Positions 1-7,720 are shown, counted from the first letter of the stretch. The stretch is DNA of 64,000 nt from Coriobacteriaceae bacterium (GCA_902363125.1 CABIZD010000008.1:27402-91401); one strand, 5' to 3'. The notes: generated by a model from the sequence alone, not told the origin. A program made the numbers and translations.

Positions 1-290
1 GCACGGGACACCAGCTCCTTCCGCTTCCTCGACATGCCGAGGAATACGGCGGAGAGCCGTTCGTCCATCCTCCGGCGCTTTGCCCAGGCGCTCCTCACGG
101 TGACGATGCGCGCGGTCGCGTACCCGAGCATCGCGGCGGCGCCGGTCAGGAGGAGGCACGAGGCCGGGTGCTCGGCGAGCATCCGGCGGGCGTCCTCGGC
201 CATCGCGGCGACCGAGCCGAACCCGACCGCGCCCGCGATGGTGACCAGCAGGTCGATGTTCTCCTTCGCGGCTTTGAGCGTCTTGTTCAT
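1..290 (-). CDS. Small membrane protein, C-terminus outside window
   Basis: The leftward frame opens with ATG at 288-290 after an AGGGAA-type ribosome site and stays open to the window edge for 96 codons. The product has two hydrophobic segments (about residues 13-30 and 42-57), then a strongly basic tail containing KRRR and RKRK. GC-rich third positions support real coding. It is the only leftward prophage gene seen and may be the last visible member of a leftward lysogeny module. Its start is only 27 bp from the next rightward start, so there is no room for a pair of normal divergent promoters between them. No family recognised. Confidence 0.6.
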   Translation of the reverse strand, partial: MNKTLKAAKENIDLLVTIAGAVGFGSVAAMAEDARRMLAEHPASCLLLTGAAAMLGYATARIVTVRSAWAKRRRMDERLSAVFLGMSRKRKELVSR

Positions 291-317
291 CTTCGATTCC
301 CTTCCAAGGAGGTTCCC

Positions 318-386
318 ATGGGTTTCATTCTCGCACTTTCCTTCGCGTTCCTGTTCGGGGTCGGGCTCGGCCTCATGCGCCGCTGA
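318..386 (+). CDS. Predicted 22-residue membrane peptide
   Basis: ATG lies six bases after a strong AAGGAGG. The peptide is almost entirely hydrophobic (core LALSFAFLFGVGLGL) and ends in MRR, so it should sit in the membrane with a positive inside end. It lies just before a large GC-rich inverted repeat. It could be a small phage membrane regulator or a leader peptide. Function is unknown; the ribosome site is the main support. Confidence 0.45.
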   Translation: MGFILALSFAFLFGVGLGLMRR

Positions 387-400
387 CGGCGGAGTCAGCC

Positions 401-457
401 CCCGTCGCGCCACGGGTCCCGCACCGCCCCATTCCGCGGGGCCCGTGGCGCGACGGG
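401..457. repeat. Long GC-rich inverted repeat (16-bp perfect arms)
   Basis: Bases 401-416 (CCCGTCGCGCCACGGG) are the exact reverse complement of 442-457. The stem continues inward after one mismatch with CCCGC/GCGGG, leaving a loop of about 12 bases. No T-run follows on the right, so a simple intrinsic terminator is unlikely. Two weaker GC hairpins follow at about 490-540. Together with them it fills the non-coding gap 387-609 before the early operon, and may be an attenuator or an operator region. Confidence 0.7.
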
Positions 458-609
458 GCCGGACTCCCTACATCCGGCCCACATGGTGTCCGCCGCCGAC
501 TTGGCGGGGCGGCGGCACCGCTCCCTTTGGCGGGGGAGCGCCCTCCGGCTGCATCTATCGGTGCGGCCCTCCGGCAAGGGAATGGCTCAACGAATGAAAG
601 GAGAAGGCC

Positions 610-840
610 ATGTGGATGTCTATAGCCAAGGGCGCGCGTTACGCCTGCTGCGACAACGTCACGTTCCGCGCGATGGTCATGCAGGGGATCATCCCGCGCT
701 ACCCGTCGCTCAACCCCAACAGCTCGCGCGAGGTGGTGAGCAGCGAGGACATCGACGCCGCCATCAAGGCGCGCGGGGCGATGCCGGCGCTGCCCTCGCC
801 CGACTGCGTGCCGGCGCGCCGACCGAGGCGGGTGGCGTGA
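610..840 (+). CDS. Small phage protein, possibly excisionase-like
   Basis: A 76-residue protein whose ATG follows AAAGGAGAAGG. Residues 20-60 (a FRAMVMQG-type helix, then EDIDAAIKARGA) resemble the short winged-helix proteins that phages place at the head of early operons, but I cannot assign a family. The end is arginine- and proline-rich. Its stop overlaps the next start (TGATG), so the two are translationally coupled. Confidence 0.6.
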   Translation: MWMSIAKGARYACCDNVTFRAMVMQGIIPRYPSLNPNSSREVVSSEDIDAAIKARGAMPALPSPDCVPARRPRRVA

Positions 841-998
841 TGGGCGACCTGGTCTGGGAGGCGGGCTGCCGCCTCGGCGCGTGGTGGGACTCGCTTCCCG
901 AGCGCGTGCGCAGCGTCGTGTGCGCCGTGGCGCTCGTCGGCCTGATCGCCGTCGCCGGCGCCATCGAGGGGACCGCCCCGAGCGGGATGTACTACTAG
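840..998 (+). CDS. Single-span membrane protein, 52 residues
   Basis: Starts inside the stop codon of the previous gene. It has a tryptophan-rich N-terminus and one membrane segment at about residues 27-41 (VVCAVALVGLIAVAGAI). It ends 10 bases before the ParB-like gene, whose ribosome site AGGAGGA covers its stop. No homolog is recognised. Confidence 0.6.
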   Translation: MGDLVWEAGCRLGAWWDSLPERVRSVVCAVALVGLIAVAGAIEGTAPSGMYY

Positions 999-1008
999 GA
1001 GGAATGAC

Positions 1009-2265
1009 ATGCAGTTTGAGAAGAGGGCCGTGCGCCTGGGCGACATCCGCCCGAGCGGGCAGAACCCGCGCGAGGACTTCGGCGACATCGGCGCCCTGGC
1101 CCGCAGCATCGAGGCGACCGGCGGCGAGCCGCTGAACCCGCCCGTGGTCGTGGCGGACGGCAACGTGTTCCGCATCGTGGACGGCGAGCGCCGCTACCGC
1201 GCCCTGTCCTCGATCTACGGGGAGGACCGCGAGGTGTCCGCGCTGGTGGCCGACACCATGGACGAGGCCAACGAGCTCGTGGCCATGCTCGCCACCGACG
1301 ACAAGCGCCAGCTGACCGAGGCCGAGCGCGCCCGCGGCGTGCAGCAGATGCTCGTGCTGGGCATCGACGAGCAGCGCATCGAGCGCGCGAGCCGAGCCAC
1401 CGCCGGGCAGATCCGGGCTGCGCGCAAACTGCGCGGTCGCATCGATGCCGGCGTGCAGGTGACGCTCGACCAGCTGGAGGCCGCGAGCGCCTTCGACGAC
1501 GAGAAGGATATCGAGGCGGTCCTCGCCGCCGGTGACGGCTGGGCGGGCAAGGCCGACCAGATCCGCCGCCGCAACGAGCGCGAGGAGGCCAAGGCCGAGG
1601 ACTACGACGCCTTCGGCGACGCGGGCATCCCGGTGGTGAAGGAGCAGCCGGAGGGTTTCAACTACACGGACTGGGCCAACGTCGGCCTCGCCGCCCAGAA
1701 ACTCGAGGGGAAAGAGTTCGCCGCCGGTACCGTTGCCGTGTGGAAGGGCAACTACTGGGATCTCTACGAGCCGGATGACGGCTCGGGCGCCGAGCCCGAG
1801 AAGACCGAGGAGGAGATCCGGGCCGAGCAGGAGGCCGCGCGCGAGAAGGCGGCGCTCGAGGAGCTGTACAGGAGCCTGATTGGCTTCGTGGCGTCCGGCG
1901 CCTTTGCCATGTCCAAGGACCTCATGATGCATGTGCGCGTGAACCGAGAGGACCCGTCCGCTCTGCTCGCGGCGATGGGCGGCGACAGCCACGTCGAGAA
2001 CGAGGAGCGCTTCGGGCACGTGCGCGAAGAGTTCGCCCGCAACCTCAAGGCGTGCAGGCCCAGCGAGTACGAGGCCGGCTGCTGGCTCATGGCGGCGGCC
2101 AAGGACATGGCCCAGCTCAACAACCGCTGGGGCGGCGACGACGCGGAGGCGTGGCTCGACCACTATGACATCTGCCTCTCCGCGGGCTTCGAGCCCGGCG
2201 AGGAGGACGTGTGGCTCATGGAGAGGGTACAGGCGAGCGCCAAGGAGGAGAAGAAGGATGAGTAG
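1009..2265 (+). CDS. ParB/Spo0J N-terminal-domain protein
   Basis: 418 residues. Residues 1-90 carry the ParB/sulfiredoxin-like fold: an RLGDIRPSGQNPRE start, a GGEPLNPPVVV strand and the VDGERRYRAL box typical of the CTP/nucleotide pocket. A helix-turn-helix-like middle follows (TEAERARGVQQML, about 100-150), then a long acidic alpha-helical C-terminus found only in phage versions. No partner ParA is visible, so partition is unlikely. A role in DNA binding, regulation or early DNA metabolism is inferred. Good AGGAGGA ribosome site; the last four codons overlap the next gene. Confidence 0.8.
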   Translation: MQFEKRAVRLGDIRPSGQNPREDFGDIGALARSIEATGGEPLNPPVVVADGNVFRIVDGERRYRALSSIYGEDREVSALVADTMDEANELVAMLATDDKRQLTEAERARGVQQMLVLGIDEQRIERASRATAGQIRAARKLRGRIDAGVQVTLDQLEAASAFDDEKDIEAVLAAGDGWAGKADQIRRRNEREEAKAEDYDAFGDAGIPVVKEQPEGFNYTDWANVGLAAQKLEGKEFAAGTVAVWKGNYWDLYEPDDGSGAEPEKTEEEIRAEQEAAREKAALEELYRSLIGFVASGAFAMSKDLMMHVRVNREDPSALLAAMGGDSHVENEERFGHVREEFARNLKACRPSEYEAGCWLMAAAKDMAQLNNRWGGDDAEAWLDHYDICLSAGFEPGEEDVWLMERVQASAKEEKKDE

Positions 2266-2614
2266 CGAAGAGAAGGTCAGGGTGACGGTGGAGGCGTGCG
2301 GCGAGGTCCGCGCTTTCGAGTGCCGCTGCGCGACGGTCTCGATCGGCAACGGCGACGGCACCGGCGACTCATGCTTCGTGGGCCTGACCGACATCAGCGA
2401 CCTGCTCGCGCTCGCCTGCGAGTGCACTGACACGCTCTGTACGGCCTTCAGCCAGGCGGGCATCCCGGACAGGAACGCGCGCAAGCTCGTACTCATCGCC
2501 GCGCTCGGCGCGAACCCCCATGGGCACGCCGACAGCATCCAGACCACCGACCTGGATGCACGCAGGGAGATCCGCGACATGGCGGCGAAGCTGGGCGTCG
2601 ATGCCGACTTCTAG
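2258..2614 (+). CDS. Hypothetical early phage protein
   Basis: 118 residues, starting inside the end of the ParB-like gene (GGATGAGTAG), so translation is coupled. It has a cysteine-containing beta-rich N-terminus and an alpha-helical C-terminus. The gene overlaps the start of integrase by 14 bases. No family recognised; codon use matches its neighbours. Confidence 0.65.
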   Translation: MSSEEKVRVTVEACGEVRAFECRCATVSIGNGDGTGDSCFVGLTDISDLLALACECTDTLCTAFSQAGIPDRNARKLVLIAALGANPHGHADSIQTTDLDARREIRDMAAKLGVDADF

Positions 2615-3794
2615 CGAGCGCCGGGCGGTCGTGCAGCGCGGGGCGGACGGGCGCTGGTTCGCCCGCCCCTACATGGGCACCGACCGCGTGACCGGAAGGC
2701 GGATCAGGCCGTACAGGTCGTGGGACGCGGAGCTGACGCGCGAGCAGGCCCAGGCCGAGTGTGACAGGTGGGCGGCTACGTTCGACCCGTCGTCGGCCCG
2801 GGACAGCTCCAAGCGCCTGTCCTCGATGCTCGAGATGTACATCTCCGACCCCGTCAACGGCCTATCCGACAACTCCGTGGCCACGTACCGCAGTGTGGTC
2901 AGGACGATGGTGGAGCCGACTATCGGGCGGCTGCCCTACGACCAGCTGGAGCCTTGGGACGTGTCGGCGGCTTACCGCCTGCTGCTCGCGCCGAGGACGG
3001 GGAAGGGACTGTCGCCCAAGACGCTGCTCAAGATGCACGCGCTGCTGAAAGGCGCCTACCGCTCGTGGCGCCCGGCGCTGGGCCGAGACATCATGCTCGA
3101 CGTCCCCGCGCCCTCGCCCGACCCCGTCGAGCCCTTCGCGCTCTCCGAATGCGATACCGACGAGCTGTCCCGCGCACTGGTGTCCGCCATGTCCTCGCGC
3201 TCCGCCTCGGGCGCCAACATCTCGCGGCGCACCGAGGCCATGGCGGCCTACCTCGCCCTCAACACGGGGCTGCGCTGCGGGGAGGTCTGCGGGCTGCAGC
3301 GCCGAGACTGGCGCCGGGCGCTGCACGACCTCCACGTGGCGGGGCAGGCGGTCGAGCGCCCCGAGCTGCACCGGCAGGCCTACACCAAGGGCCGGCGCGT
3401 GCGCAACGTGGCGCTCGCCCCGGCGGTGGAGGCGCAGCTGCAGCGCCACCTGGAGTGGCAGGACACGTGGCTCTCGCGCAGGGGCCCGGCGGCGCTGGTG
3501 GTGACCTTCGGGCCGGCAGGCGCCATCGCGCGCCCCTCCACCGTGACGAGCCGCTTCAAGTCGCTCGCGAGGGACCTGGGGCTGCCGGAGGAGACGGTGT
3601 TCCACTCCCTGAGGCACACCCATGCCACCTGGCTGCTCATGCACGGCTTCGACATGCGCACGGTGCAGGAGCGCCTTGGGCACGCCGACGTCAAGACGAC
3701 GCTCGGCACCTACGGCTCGGTCATGCCGGGCCGAGACCAGGCCGCCGCCGCGGCCTTTACCGATTCGATCTGCGGAGGTGATACGGATGAATAA
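2601..3794 (+). CDS. int: Tyrosine-family phage integrase
   Basis: 397 residues. It has an N-terminal arm-binding region, a SAM-like core-binding domain (about 70-170) and a catalytic domain carrying the tyrosine-recombinase residues: R225 in NTGLRCGEV, H335-x-x-R338 in HSLRHTH, H361 in LGHADVKTT and the nucleophile Y371 in GTYGSV. The enzyme should recombine attP with the tRNA-Lys 3' end. Oddly, int lies in the middle of the rightward early operon, overlapping genes on both sides, rather than at the prophage edge. The ATG at 2601 was chosen because an MPTSSERR-type start directly precedes the first beta strand. Confidence 0.93.
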   Translation: MPTSSERRAVVQRGADGRWFARPYMGTDRVTGRRIRPYRSWDAELTREQAQAECDRWAATFDPSSARDSSKRLSSMLEMYISDPVNGLSDNSVATYRSVVRTMVEPTIGRLPYDQLEPWDVSAAYRLLLAPRTGKGLSPKTLLKMHALLKGAYRSWRPALGRDIMLDVPAPSPDPVEPFALSECDTDELSRALVSAMSSRSASGANISRRTEAMAAYLALNTGLRCGEVCGLQRRDWRRALHDLHVAGQAVERPELHRQAYTKGRRVRNVALAPAVEAQLQRHLEWQDTWLSRRGPAALVVTFGPAGAIARPSTVTSRFKSLARDLGLPEETVFHSLRHTHATWLLMHGFDMRTVQERLGHADVKTTLGTYGSVMPGRDQAAAAAFTDSICGGDTDE

Positions 3795-4470
3795 CTTCAA
3801 CTTCAATAGGGACTTCTACGAGGGCTGCCGCGCCCTGGGCGACAGGGAGGGCATGGCGCTCGCATGGGCGATGCTGCGCTACGGCTACGAGGGCTGCGAG
3901 CCCAAGCTGAAGCCCACCGCCATGGCGGCTTTCACCTTCGCAAGGGGCCGCATCGACGCCATGGTCAACGGCAGCCTTGGGGGGCAGGCGAGGGCCGCCA
4001 AGGCAGGTAGCAGCGCCACCACCCAAGGGGGTAGCCAAGGGGGTAGCCGACCCAGCGGGCGAGGGGGTAGCCGACCCAGCGGGCGAGGGGGTAGCCAACA
4101 GAAAGAGAAGGAGAAGGAGATAGCCCTAGCGGGCTATAGCGCGGCCCGCCAAGCGCCCGATGACTTCGAGCCCCCGTCGGCCGAGGACGTGGAGGCGTAC
4201 TTCGCCGCCAACTGTCTCCGGGGCGACGCCCGCCAGTTCTTCGACCACTACGCCGCGCAGGGGTGGACGCTGCCGAGCGGCCTGCCCGTGTCCGACGTGT
4301 GGGCGCTCGCCCGCAACTGGAGTCGCAAGCAGGTCGGCTTCGATGCCGACCGCAAGGCACGGGGCGGGCAGACCTCGCAGGAGGTCGAACGCGCGGCGGT
4401 GTGGAAGCCCGTGAAGACCGATGACGAGCTCATAGCCGAGCTCGAGCGCCAGATAGCGGAGGCGTCATGA
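3787..4470 (+). CDS. Replication-associated phage protein with internal repeats
   Basis: 227 residues. The N-terminus (FNRDFYEGCRALGDREGMA ... GYEGCEPKLKP) resembles DUF6291-type phage proteins found beside replication genes. The middle is a low-complexity Gly/Ser/Arg/Pro linker built from repeated GGSRPSGR units. The C-terminal part (about 135-190, EDVEAYFAAN ... FFDHYAAQGW ... ARNW) matches the helical tail common in phage replication initiators of the DnaD/gp37 type. The DNA repeats in the linker may double as origin iterons. Start overlaps the end of int; stop overlaps the next gene by 4 bases. Confidence 0.65.
   Translation: MNNFNFNRDFYEGCRALGDREGMALAWAMLRYGYEGCEPKLKPTAMAAFTFARGRIDAMVNGSLGGQARAAKAGSSATTQGGSQGGSRPSGRGGSRPSGRGGSQQKEKEKEIALAGYSAARQAPDDFEPPSAEDVEAYFAANCLRGDARQFFDHYAAQGWTLPSGLPVSDVWALARNWSRKQVGFDADRKARGGQTSQEVERAAVWKPVKTDDELIAELERQIAEAS
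4027..4096 (+). repeat. Direct repeats inside replication-associated gene
   Basis: GGGGGTAGCC occurs four times, starting at 4027, 4039, 4063 and 4087, always in the same frame and at multiples of 12 bp. The last two are separated by an exact 24-bp period. Iterons inside a replication gene are known from lambda O; that this is such an origin is inference. Confidence 0.7.
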
Positions 4471-4808
4471 TCACCCTCATGGAGATGCTCAGGAACGAGA
4501 AGGCCGACCCCGCCCACGGCCGGCCGCTCGACATAACGCGCATCTACATGGCGAACGTCATGTCGAGCAGGGAGGCCGTTATGCTGGCCAAGAAACAGAA
4601 GCTTGCCGCGGCGCGTGCCAGCCGGAAGCAGAAGGCCGACCTGTACGAGGACATCGCCAAGCTCGCGCGCGGCAAGGAGCCGAGCTGGAGGTATGCCAAA
4701 GGTGTGCCAACGGCGGCCGGGCAGCTGGGCCAGCAGGCGATGGGGTTCCCGCCGCTAGAGGGCGGAAACGACGCCGTCGGGGAAGCCCCCGGCGCAAAGA
4801 ACACCTAA
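4467..4808 (+). CDS. Hypothetical phage protein
   Basis: 113 residues, starting with an ATGA overlap on the previous stop. The middle is strongly basic and alanine-rich (AKKQKLAAARASRKQKAD), followed by a Gly/Pro-rich end. It could be a small nucleic-acid-binding protein or a helicase-loader-like partner of the preceding gene, but no motif decides this. Confidence 0.6.
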   Translation: MITLMEMLRNEKADPAHGRPLDITRIYMANVMSSREAVMLAKKQKLAAARASRKQKADLYEDIAKLARGKEPSWRYAKGVPTAAGQLGQQAMGFPPLEGGNDAVGEAPGAKNT

Positions 4809-4836
4809 TTCTTTTGAGATTGAGAGGAGAGAGGTT

Positions 4837-5208
4837 TTGGCAGAGATCTCAGCGGTGATGAGGGCCTACCGAGACGCCCTCGACAGGCACCGGATTCCCT
4901 GGGCCGACGACACGTACGACACGGGGCCGGTGGACGGCTACCGGATGCGAATCGAGCGCACCAAGACCATCCTGGACGGGCACGAGGTGAGCGTGATCTG
5001 GGGCTACCAGTGCCTGCCCGTGGACGAGCCCGGCGATTCCGCCGGCGACGGCGAGGAGACCGAGGTGAAGGTCCGGACCGTGGGCATAACCGTCGGCTAT
5101 CCCGACTACCTGGAGGTCATGTACGACCCGATCAGCGCGGATCCGTTCGTGGCCGCGCCCGGCGACATCCTCGCGGAGGTCTTCGGCGTGAAGGGAGGGT
5201 CGCGATGA
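4837..5208 (+). CDS. Hypothetical phage protein
   Basis: 123 residues. The likely start is the TTG at 4837, preceded by GAGAGGAGAGAGG; no better ATG fits the reading frame. An N-terminal helix (AVMRAYRDALDRHRIPW) is followed by a beta-rich acidic domain. Its stop overlaps the next start. Family not recognised. Confidence 0.6.
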   Translation: MAEISAVMRAYRDALDRHRIPWADDTYDTGPVDGYRMRIERTKTILDGHEVSVIWGYQCLPVDEPGDSAGDGEETEVKVRTVGITVGYPDYLEVMYDPISADPFVAAPGDILAEVFGVKGGSR

Positions 5209-5441
5209 GCTACGCGTGCGGCCCCGCCGACTGGATCGACCTCGCCGTCGGCAGGCTCGAGGACGCCAAGAGGTCGCTCAGGGAGCGCGACCGGCTGCGA
5301 CAAGCTGCGACAGGAGTGCGACATGTCGCGACGAGCTGCGACATCTGCGACGAGCTGCGCCAGGCGAGGCGATGCCTCAACAAGGCGCTGATCATGGTCG
5401 CGGAGGAGAAAGTAATCGAGAAGGAATGGAGCACGAAGTGA
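5205..5441 (+). CDS. Small helical phage protein
   Basis: 78 residues with ATGA overlap on the gene before it. It is charged and helical, with a CDICDELRQARRC segment. The DNA of the middle third is unusual: it consists of TGCGA-centred units spaced about 10 bp (see the repeat at 5291-5360), so this ORF may be shaped by a DNA signal. Function unknown. Confidence 0.55.
   Translation: MSYACGPADWIDLAVGRLEDAKRSLRERDRLRQAATGVRHVATSCDICDELRQARRCLNKALIMVAEEKVIEKEWSTK
5291..5360. repeat. Roughly 10-bp-phased TGCGA repeat cluster
   Basis: About seven units of the form CTGCGA or a close variant end near 5300, 5310, 5321, 5331, 5341, 5350 and 5360, close to one helical turn apart. A CGACATGTCG palindrome lies in the middle. 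The cluster is inside a small early gene. Confidence 0.6.
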
Positions 5442-6013
5442 GTGATGGGAACGAGTGGTTCAAGGACGTTAAGAGGCTCATACGGGGCCTCGAAGTCGAG
5501 ACCGTGGAAGACCCTTTCGCATGTCCGACCGTCAAGAGCGTCACCGACGGGGAGGATGTCCTGCATGCGCTCGGGCTTCATCCGTCCCGTGATGTCTGCG
5601 GCATTGTGAACGTCGACATCGATGAGGTGTATGGACTCATCCGGCACATAGAGCCCGAACCCGTCACGGGCTCCACATCGGACGGGTACCACACGTTCGA
5701 CGAGCTCTACCACCACCGGGCGGTGCTGTTCTCGGTGATCGTGGCCATGTTCCGTGGGCGCTCGTGGAAGTCGCTCCACCACCATGACGGGACGATGTAC
5801 GACGGCATGTTCATCGTGGGCATCGACACGCCCGCCGGCCCCGCCACCTACCACTACGACGTCGAGCCGTACTGGGACATGTTCCCGTGCGAGGTGCTCG
5901 ACCGCGCGCCCGAGTGGGACGGCCACACGCCGGACGACGCCATCGAGCGTATCGGCACCCTGCGGGACGTCCTGCATGCGGAGGTCAAGGCGGAGAAAGG
6001 TGATGACGAGTGA
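5426..6013 (+). CDS. Conserved phage protein of unknown function
   Basis: 195 residues from the ATG at 5426; the GTG at 5438, which overlaps the previous stop, is an alternative start. The C-terminal half has the features of a protein widespread in phages of Gram-positive bacteria: HHHDGTMYDGMFIVGI, then YHYDVEPYWDMF, then EWDGHTPDDAIERI. Conserved histidine and aspartate residues suggest a metal or nucleotide site, but the function is not known to me. It lies in an overlapping early operon. Confidence 0.7.
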   Translation: MEHEVSDGNEWFKDVKRLIRGLEVETVEDPFACPTVKSVTDGEDVLHALGLHPSRDVCGIVNVDIDEVYGLIRHIEPEPVTGSTSDGYHTFDELYHHRAVLFSVIVAMFRGRSWKSLHHHDGTMYDGMFIVGIDTPAGPATYHYDVEPYWDMFPCEVLDRAPEWDGHTPDDAIERIGTLRDVLHAEVKAEKGDDE

Positions 6014-6447
6014 TGGGGGAGCGTCTCACAGTCGACAACGTGATGACACCGGACGGGGAAGTGATGCCGTTGGGCCCTGTCGACAAGGATGGACGCAAGG
6101 TCTCCCTGTCGACCGCGACGCTCTTTGCGGACAGCGGCATGGAGTGCACGGTCAAGAGATATGAGTATCTGCTCGGCGCTGGCGTTTGGCGTGCCTGCTG
6201 CGATGAGGGGGTCGTGAGGGTGGACGAGATGCACCTGACCTGCCCGGATACGCTCGGGGCCCTGATGAACGATATCGAAGCTGCTATGAACTGCCCTGCC
6301 AGCGAAGAACCGACGCACGCCTACAACGTTGTCTCTGGGATGTGCGATGCCTGTGCTGACAGGTGCGGCGGCACGTTGTGCCAGGCGAGGGCGCTCCACA
6401 GCATCTGCTACCGCATTCACTCCCTGCTCGCGGGTGATGGCGAATGA
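6013..6447 (+). CDS. Cysteine-rich hypothetical phage protein
   Basis: 144 residues; the ATG at 6013 overlaps the previous TGA (a GTG one codon earlier is possible). The C-terminal part holds several cysteines (CDACADRCGGTLCQAR) that could bind zinc. The stop overlaps the next start. Confidence 0.6.
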   Translation: MGERLTVDNVMTPDGEVMPLGPVDKDGRKVSLSTATLFADSGMECTVKRYEYLLGAGVWRACCDEGVVRVDEMHLTCPDTLGALMNDIEAAMNCPASEEPTHAYNVVSGMCDACADRCGGTLCQARALHSICYRIHSLLAGDGE

Positions 6448-6707
6448 GCTGCTACTTCTGCGGAGGCTCGCGAATCGCGTCCATTCACTCTGCGCCCGAC
6501 CGTGGTGCCCGCAACTGGTCCGTGGGCACCATGACGCTGATGCGCCGATACGACGGCGAGCCGATCGCCAGGGTCGAGCTGGATACCAGCGTGGTGCTCG
6601 ACGTCTCGGTCAACGGCTCGTGCGGAGACACCGTCAGCGCCGACGTGACGGCGGACGCCTACATCGAGGACATCAAGTACTGCCCGTTCTGCGGAGAGGA
6701 GCTTTAG
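6444..6707 (+). CDS. Zinc-ribbon-like small phage protein
   Basis: 87 residues with CYFCGG at the start and CPFCGEEL at the end, so two CxxC knuckles bracket a beta-rich middle. This layout is like the Lar-type and other phage zinc-ribbon proteins; no specific role is assigned. The stop is directly followed by the next GTG start. Confidence 0.6.
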   Translation: MSCYFCGGSRIASIHSAPDRGARNWSVGTMTLMRRYDGEPIARVELDTSVVLDVSVNGSCGDTVSADVTADAYIEDIKYCPFCGEEL

Positions 6708-6929
6708 GTGAACGAGAGCTATAAGGATTTGAAGACATATCTGCTCAACGAGATCGCCGAGGACGCGCGCGGCGTGCTGAATGCAATCGAGGGCAAGGAG
6801 ATGGACAAGGTCGATGACGAGGAAGTCCTCTGCTTCTGCCACAGCATCGCAACCACGATGACTGCGCTGGAGACCGTCGTCATGGTCGGCAGGCTTGTGC
6901 CTTGGTTTCTGGAGGGTGAGAGGGCATGA
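6708..6929 (+). CDS. Hypothetical phage protein
   Basis: 73 residues from a GTG immediately after the previous stop. Helical and acidic, with a hydrophobic C-terminal stretch (TALETVVMVGRLVPWFLEG). The stop overlaps the next start. Family unknown. Confidence 0.5.
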   Translation: MNESYKDLKTYLLNEIAEDARGVLNAIEGKEMDKVDDEEVLCFCHSIATTMTALETVVMVGRLVPWFLEGERA

Positions 6930-7141
6930 ATTATAACGATGTCGAGTTCAAGGCATGCCCTCGGTGCGGGGCCGAACCCAAAGTGAAGGACGCGCGTGAG
7001 CGTTCCCTGACAAAGCCCAACGTGATGAGCGTGACGTGCCCCGCCTGTGGGATGTCGAACAGCATCGCGTGGGGAAGTATGGACCTGCCGCCGTTCCGCC
7101 AGGCGGTGGCCATGCTCGCGGACAGCTGGAACAGCCGGTGA
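6926..7141 (+). CDS. Lar-like zinc-ribbon protein
   Basis: 71 residues with CPRCGAEP near the start, CPACGM in the middle and a final AVAMLADSWNSR segment. This is the pattern of Lar-family restriction-alleviation and related phage proteins (CPFCG ... CxxC ... WN.R). Restriction alleviation is inferred from family resemblance only. Confidence 0.6.
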   Translation: MNYNDVEFKACPRCGAEPKVKDARERSLTKPNVMSVTCPACGMSNSIAWGSMDLPPFRQAVAMLADSWNSR

Positions 7142-7350
7142 TCAGCTCGGCGGTCGAGCTGTTCCGCGCGACCGCCTGGCGTGCGATGCCCGATCTGGTG
7201 TCGGGTCCCGCGCGCCGGGCGCTCGCGCACGGTCGGGCAGACGCGCCGCGGGTGACGGCGTCGCAGATCGGGGAGACGGAGCGGAGGGCGCGGGCGCTGG
7301 AGCGCGACCGGGCCCGGGCGCTCAAGAGGTCGAGGAAGGCTAGGCGATGA
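7138..7350 (+). CDS. Small basic phage protein
   Basis: 70 residues from a GTG that overlaps the previous stop. The second half is an arginine/alanine-rich helix (ETERRARALERDRARALKRS), likely nucleic-acid-binding or a coiled coil. No family found. Confidence 0.5.
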   Translation: MISSAVELFRATAWRAMPDLVSGPARRALAHGRADAPRVTASQIGETERRARALERDRARALKRSRKARR

Positions 7351-7451
7351 GGTTGTTTGAGAAGCTGTGGCGGATGATTATCGAAAACCGCCGCGTGCGC
7401 AAGAGCATCGAGGCGCGCCGCGCCCGCAGGTGCAGGAGGTCGACGAGATGA
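7347..7451 (+). CDS. 34-residue basic peptide
   Basis: Reads MRLFEKLWRMIIENRR and continues with further arginines to a stop at 7449. Both ends overlap neighbours by four bases (ATGA at each junction), the tiling pattern of this operon, which is the main reason to call it. An amphipathic N-terminal helix is evident. Function unknown. Confidence 0.5.
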   Translation: MRLFEKLWRMIIENRRVRKSIEARRARRCRRSTR

Positions 7452-7696
7452 ACGTGATGTGGGACGTGCAGGAGAGGACGTGCGCGATCTGCGGGAGGGT
7501 CTTCATCCCGAAGGCGCCCCACGCCAAGTACTGCTCGGAGGCGTGCCGGCGCGAGCACGACCTGCGCCGCGTGAAGGAGGCCCGTCGCAAAGGCACCAAG
7601 CCGAAGCGCGACAGGGTCGACCGCTATTTGGCAGGCTCGGGCGCGGCGCACGACGAGATCATGGCCATGCGGCGCGAGGTCGCGATGAGATATTGA
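7448..7696 (+). CDS. Zinc-finger phage protein
   Basis: 82 residues with CAICGRVFIPKAPHAKYCSE and a CRREHD segment: a CxxC-x(n)-C-x3-C zinc knuckle followed by a basic helix, as in small DUF2116-like zinc-ribbon proteins of phages. It is the last gene of the early operon and a terminator-like hairpin follows. Confidence 0.65.
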   Translation: MNVMWDVQERTCAICGRVFIPKAPHAKYCSEACRREHDLRRVKEARRKGTKPKRDRVDRYLAGSGAAHDEIMAMRREVAMRY

Positions 7697-7720
7697 GTTT
7701 CCGCAGGTAGATATATAATT

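Noticed and set aside
1009..2265. Plasmid-type partition locus
   Set aside because: ParB-like domain is present, but there is no ParA gene or parS-like repeat next to it, and the surroundings are prophage genes.
373..2580. 735-codon open frame on the minus strand
   Set aside because: It is antisense to the ParB-like and neighbouring genes. Long antisense frames are expected in DNA with very GC-rich third positions; no ribosome site and an implausible Leu/Val/His/Arg-rich composition.
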